Assembly (NCBI GenBank): GCA_021397835.1
Contig: JAJFZO010000256.1
Coordinates: 4,597,009-4,661,008, forward strand
Source: Moringa oleifera
Taxonomy: Eukaryota; Streptophyta; Magnoliopsida; Brassicales; Moringaceae
Reading direction: 5' to 3'
Length of the DNA: 64,000 nt
The position numbers were made by a program, and so were the translations under genes. Positions 63,864-64,000 of the stretch are shown here, piece after piece. Numbering within the stretch: the first letter of the stretch is position 1; each line of letters begins with the position of its first letter. Below the pieces are notes generated by a model that was given only the letters and a program-made list of their open reading frames with translations, was not told the DNA's origin and searched no databases.

Positions 63864-64000
63864 CTATATAAACGAAAAGATCATAATGAAAGCAGATCAA
63901 ATGCATTTAAGATTTGGATTTCCAATCGCATAAAGCTTGCATTTGTCACTAGATGTAAACAAAACCCACACCTCTCTATTTCTCATTCCAATCTCTTTTG
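63864..64000 (+). promoter_or_regulatory. Promoter and leader of array unit 8 (gene itself outside the window)
   Basis: CTATATAAAC at 63864-63873 and the leader up to CATTCCAATCTCTTTTG match units 4-7 base for base. By the fixed 206-bp spacing the ATG would fall near 64070, past the edge. Confidence 0.85.

Larger units (their letters stand above)
40020..64000 (+). repeat. Tandem array of RING-H2 gene units, eight units visible
   Basis: The same cassette of promoter, intronless gene and AT-rich spacer repeats head to tail. Gene starts lie at 40122, 43274, 46606, 49941, 53475, 57010 and 60548. Start-to-start distances are 3152, 3332, 3335, 3534, 3535 and 3538 bp; between TATA boxes the last interval is 3522 bp. 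Units 4 to 8 are almost identical over gene and spacer. Unit 3 is clearly diverged, and units 1 and 2 are dead. The array leaves the window on the right inside unit 8. Confidence 0.95.

Noticed and set aside
40020..64000. The regular 3.5-kb repeats considered as satellite DNA or a CRISPR-like array
   Set aside because: Each unit holds a gene with a promoter and a conserved RING; the unit is far longer than CRISPR repeats and the organism is a plant.

Overview
The window is nuclear DNA from a flowering plant, most likely a eudicot. Genes are intron-rich with GT/AG splice sites, several products look plastid- or mitochondrion-targeted, intergenic DNA is very AT-rich, and there are remnants of plant transposons. 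The genus cannot be fixed from sequence alone. The gene set and base composition would fit a woody rosid such as Malpighiales, but this is a guess.

Region 1 (1-38,100) is ordinary single-copy gene space. In order it holds: a chloroplast K+/H+ antiporter KEA3 gene on the minus strand (12 exons seen, 3' end outside the window); a plastid methionine sulfoxide reductase B (MSRB1, minus, 3 exons); a dead Mutator-like transposase (plus, about 14.75-18.24 kb); an RMD5/RMND5-type E3 ligase of the GID/CTLH complex (plus, single coding exon, long 5'UTR intron); a small plastid-predicted protein of unknown function (minus); and a head-to-head pair formed by a TBL12-type polysaccharide O-acetyltransferase (minus, 4 exons) and an APO4-type organellar RNA-binding protein (plus, 3 coding exons). 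One KEA3 intron carries an almost complete TRIM retrotransposon. The first coding exon of APO4 is preceded by a 149-bp tandem copy of its own 5' part.

Region 2 (about 40,000-64,000, continuing past the window) is a tandem array of intronless RING-H2 finger genes. The gene start recurs every 3.1-3.5 kb, separated by extremely AT-rich spacers. Eight units are visible: two pseudogenes at the left (units 1 and 2), one diverged intact gene (unit 3), four near-identical genes (units 4-7), and the promoter of unit 8 cut by the window edge. Similarity rises and damage falls from left to right, so the array seems to have expanded recently at its right side. About 200 residues upstream of the RING match nothing I recognise. 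This array is the most interesting item here.

The five conserved genes do not form a pathway. Three or four act in chloroplast or mitochondrion biology (KEA3, MSRB1, APO4, possibly the small unknown). Two classes are E3 ubiquitin ligases (RMD5 and the RING-H2 array).
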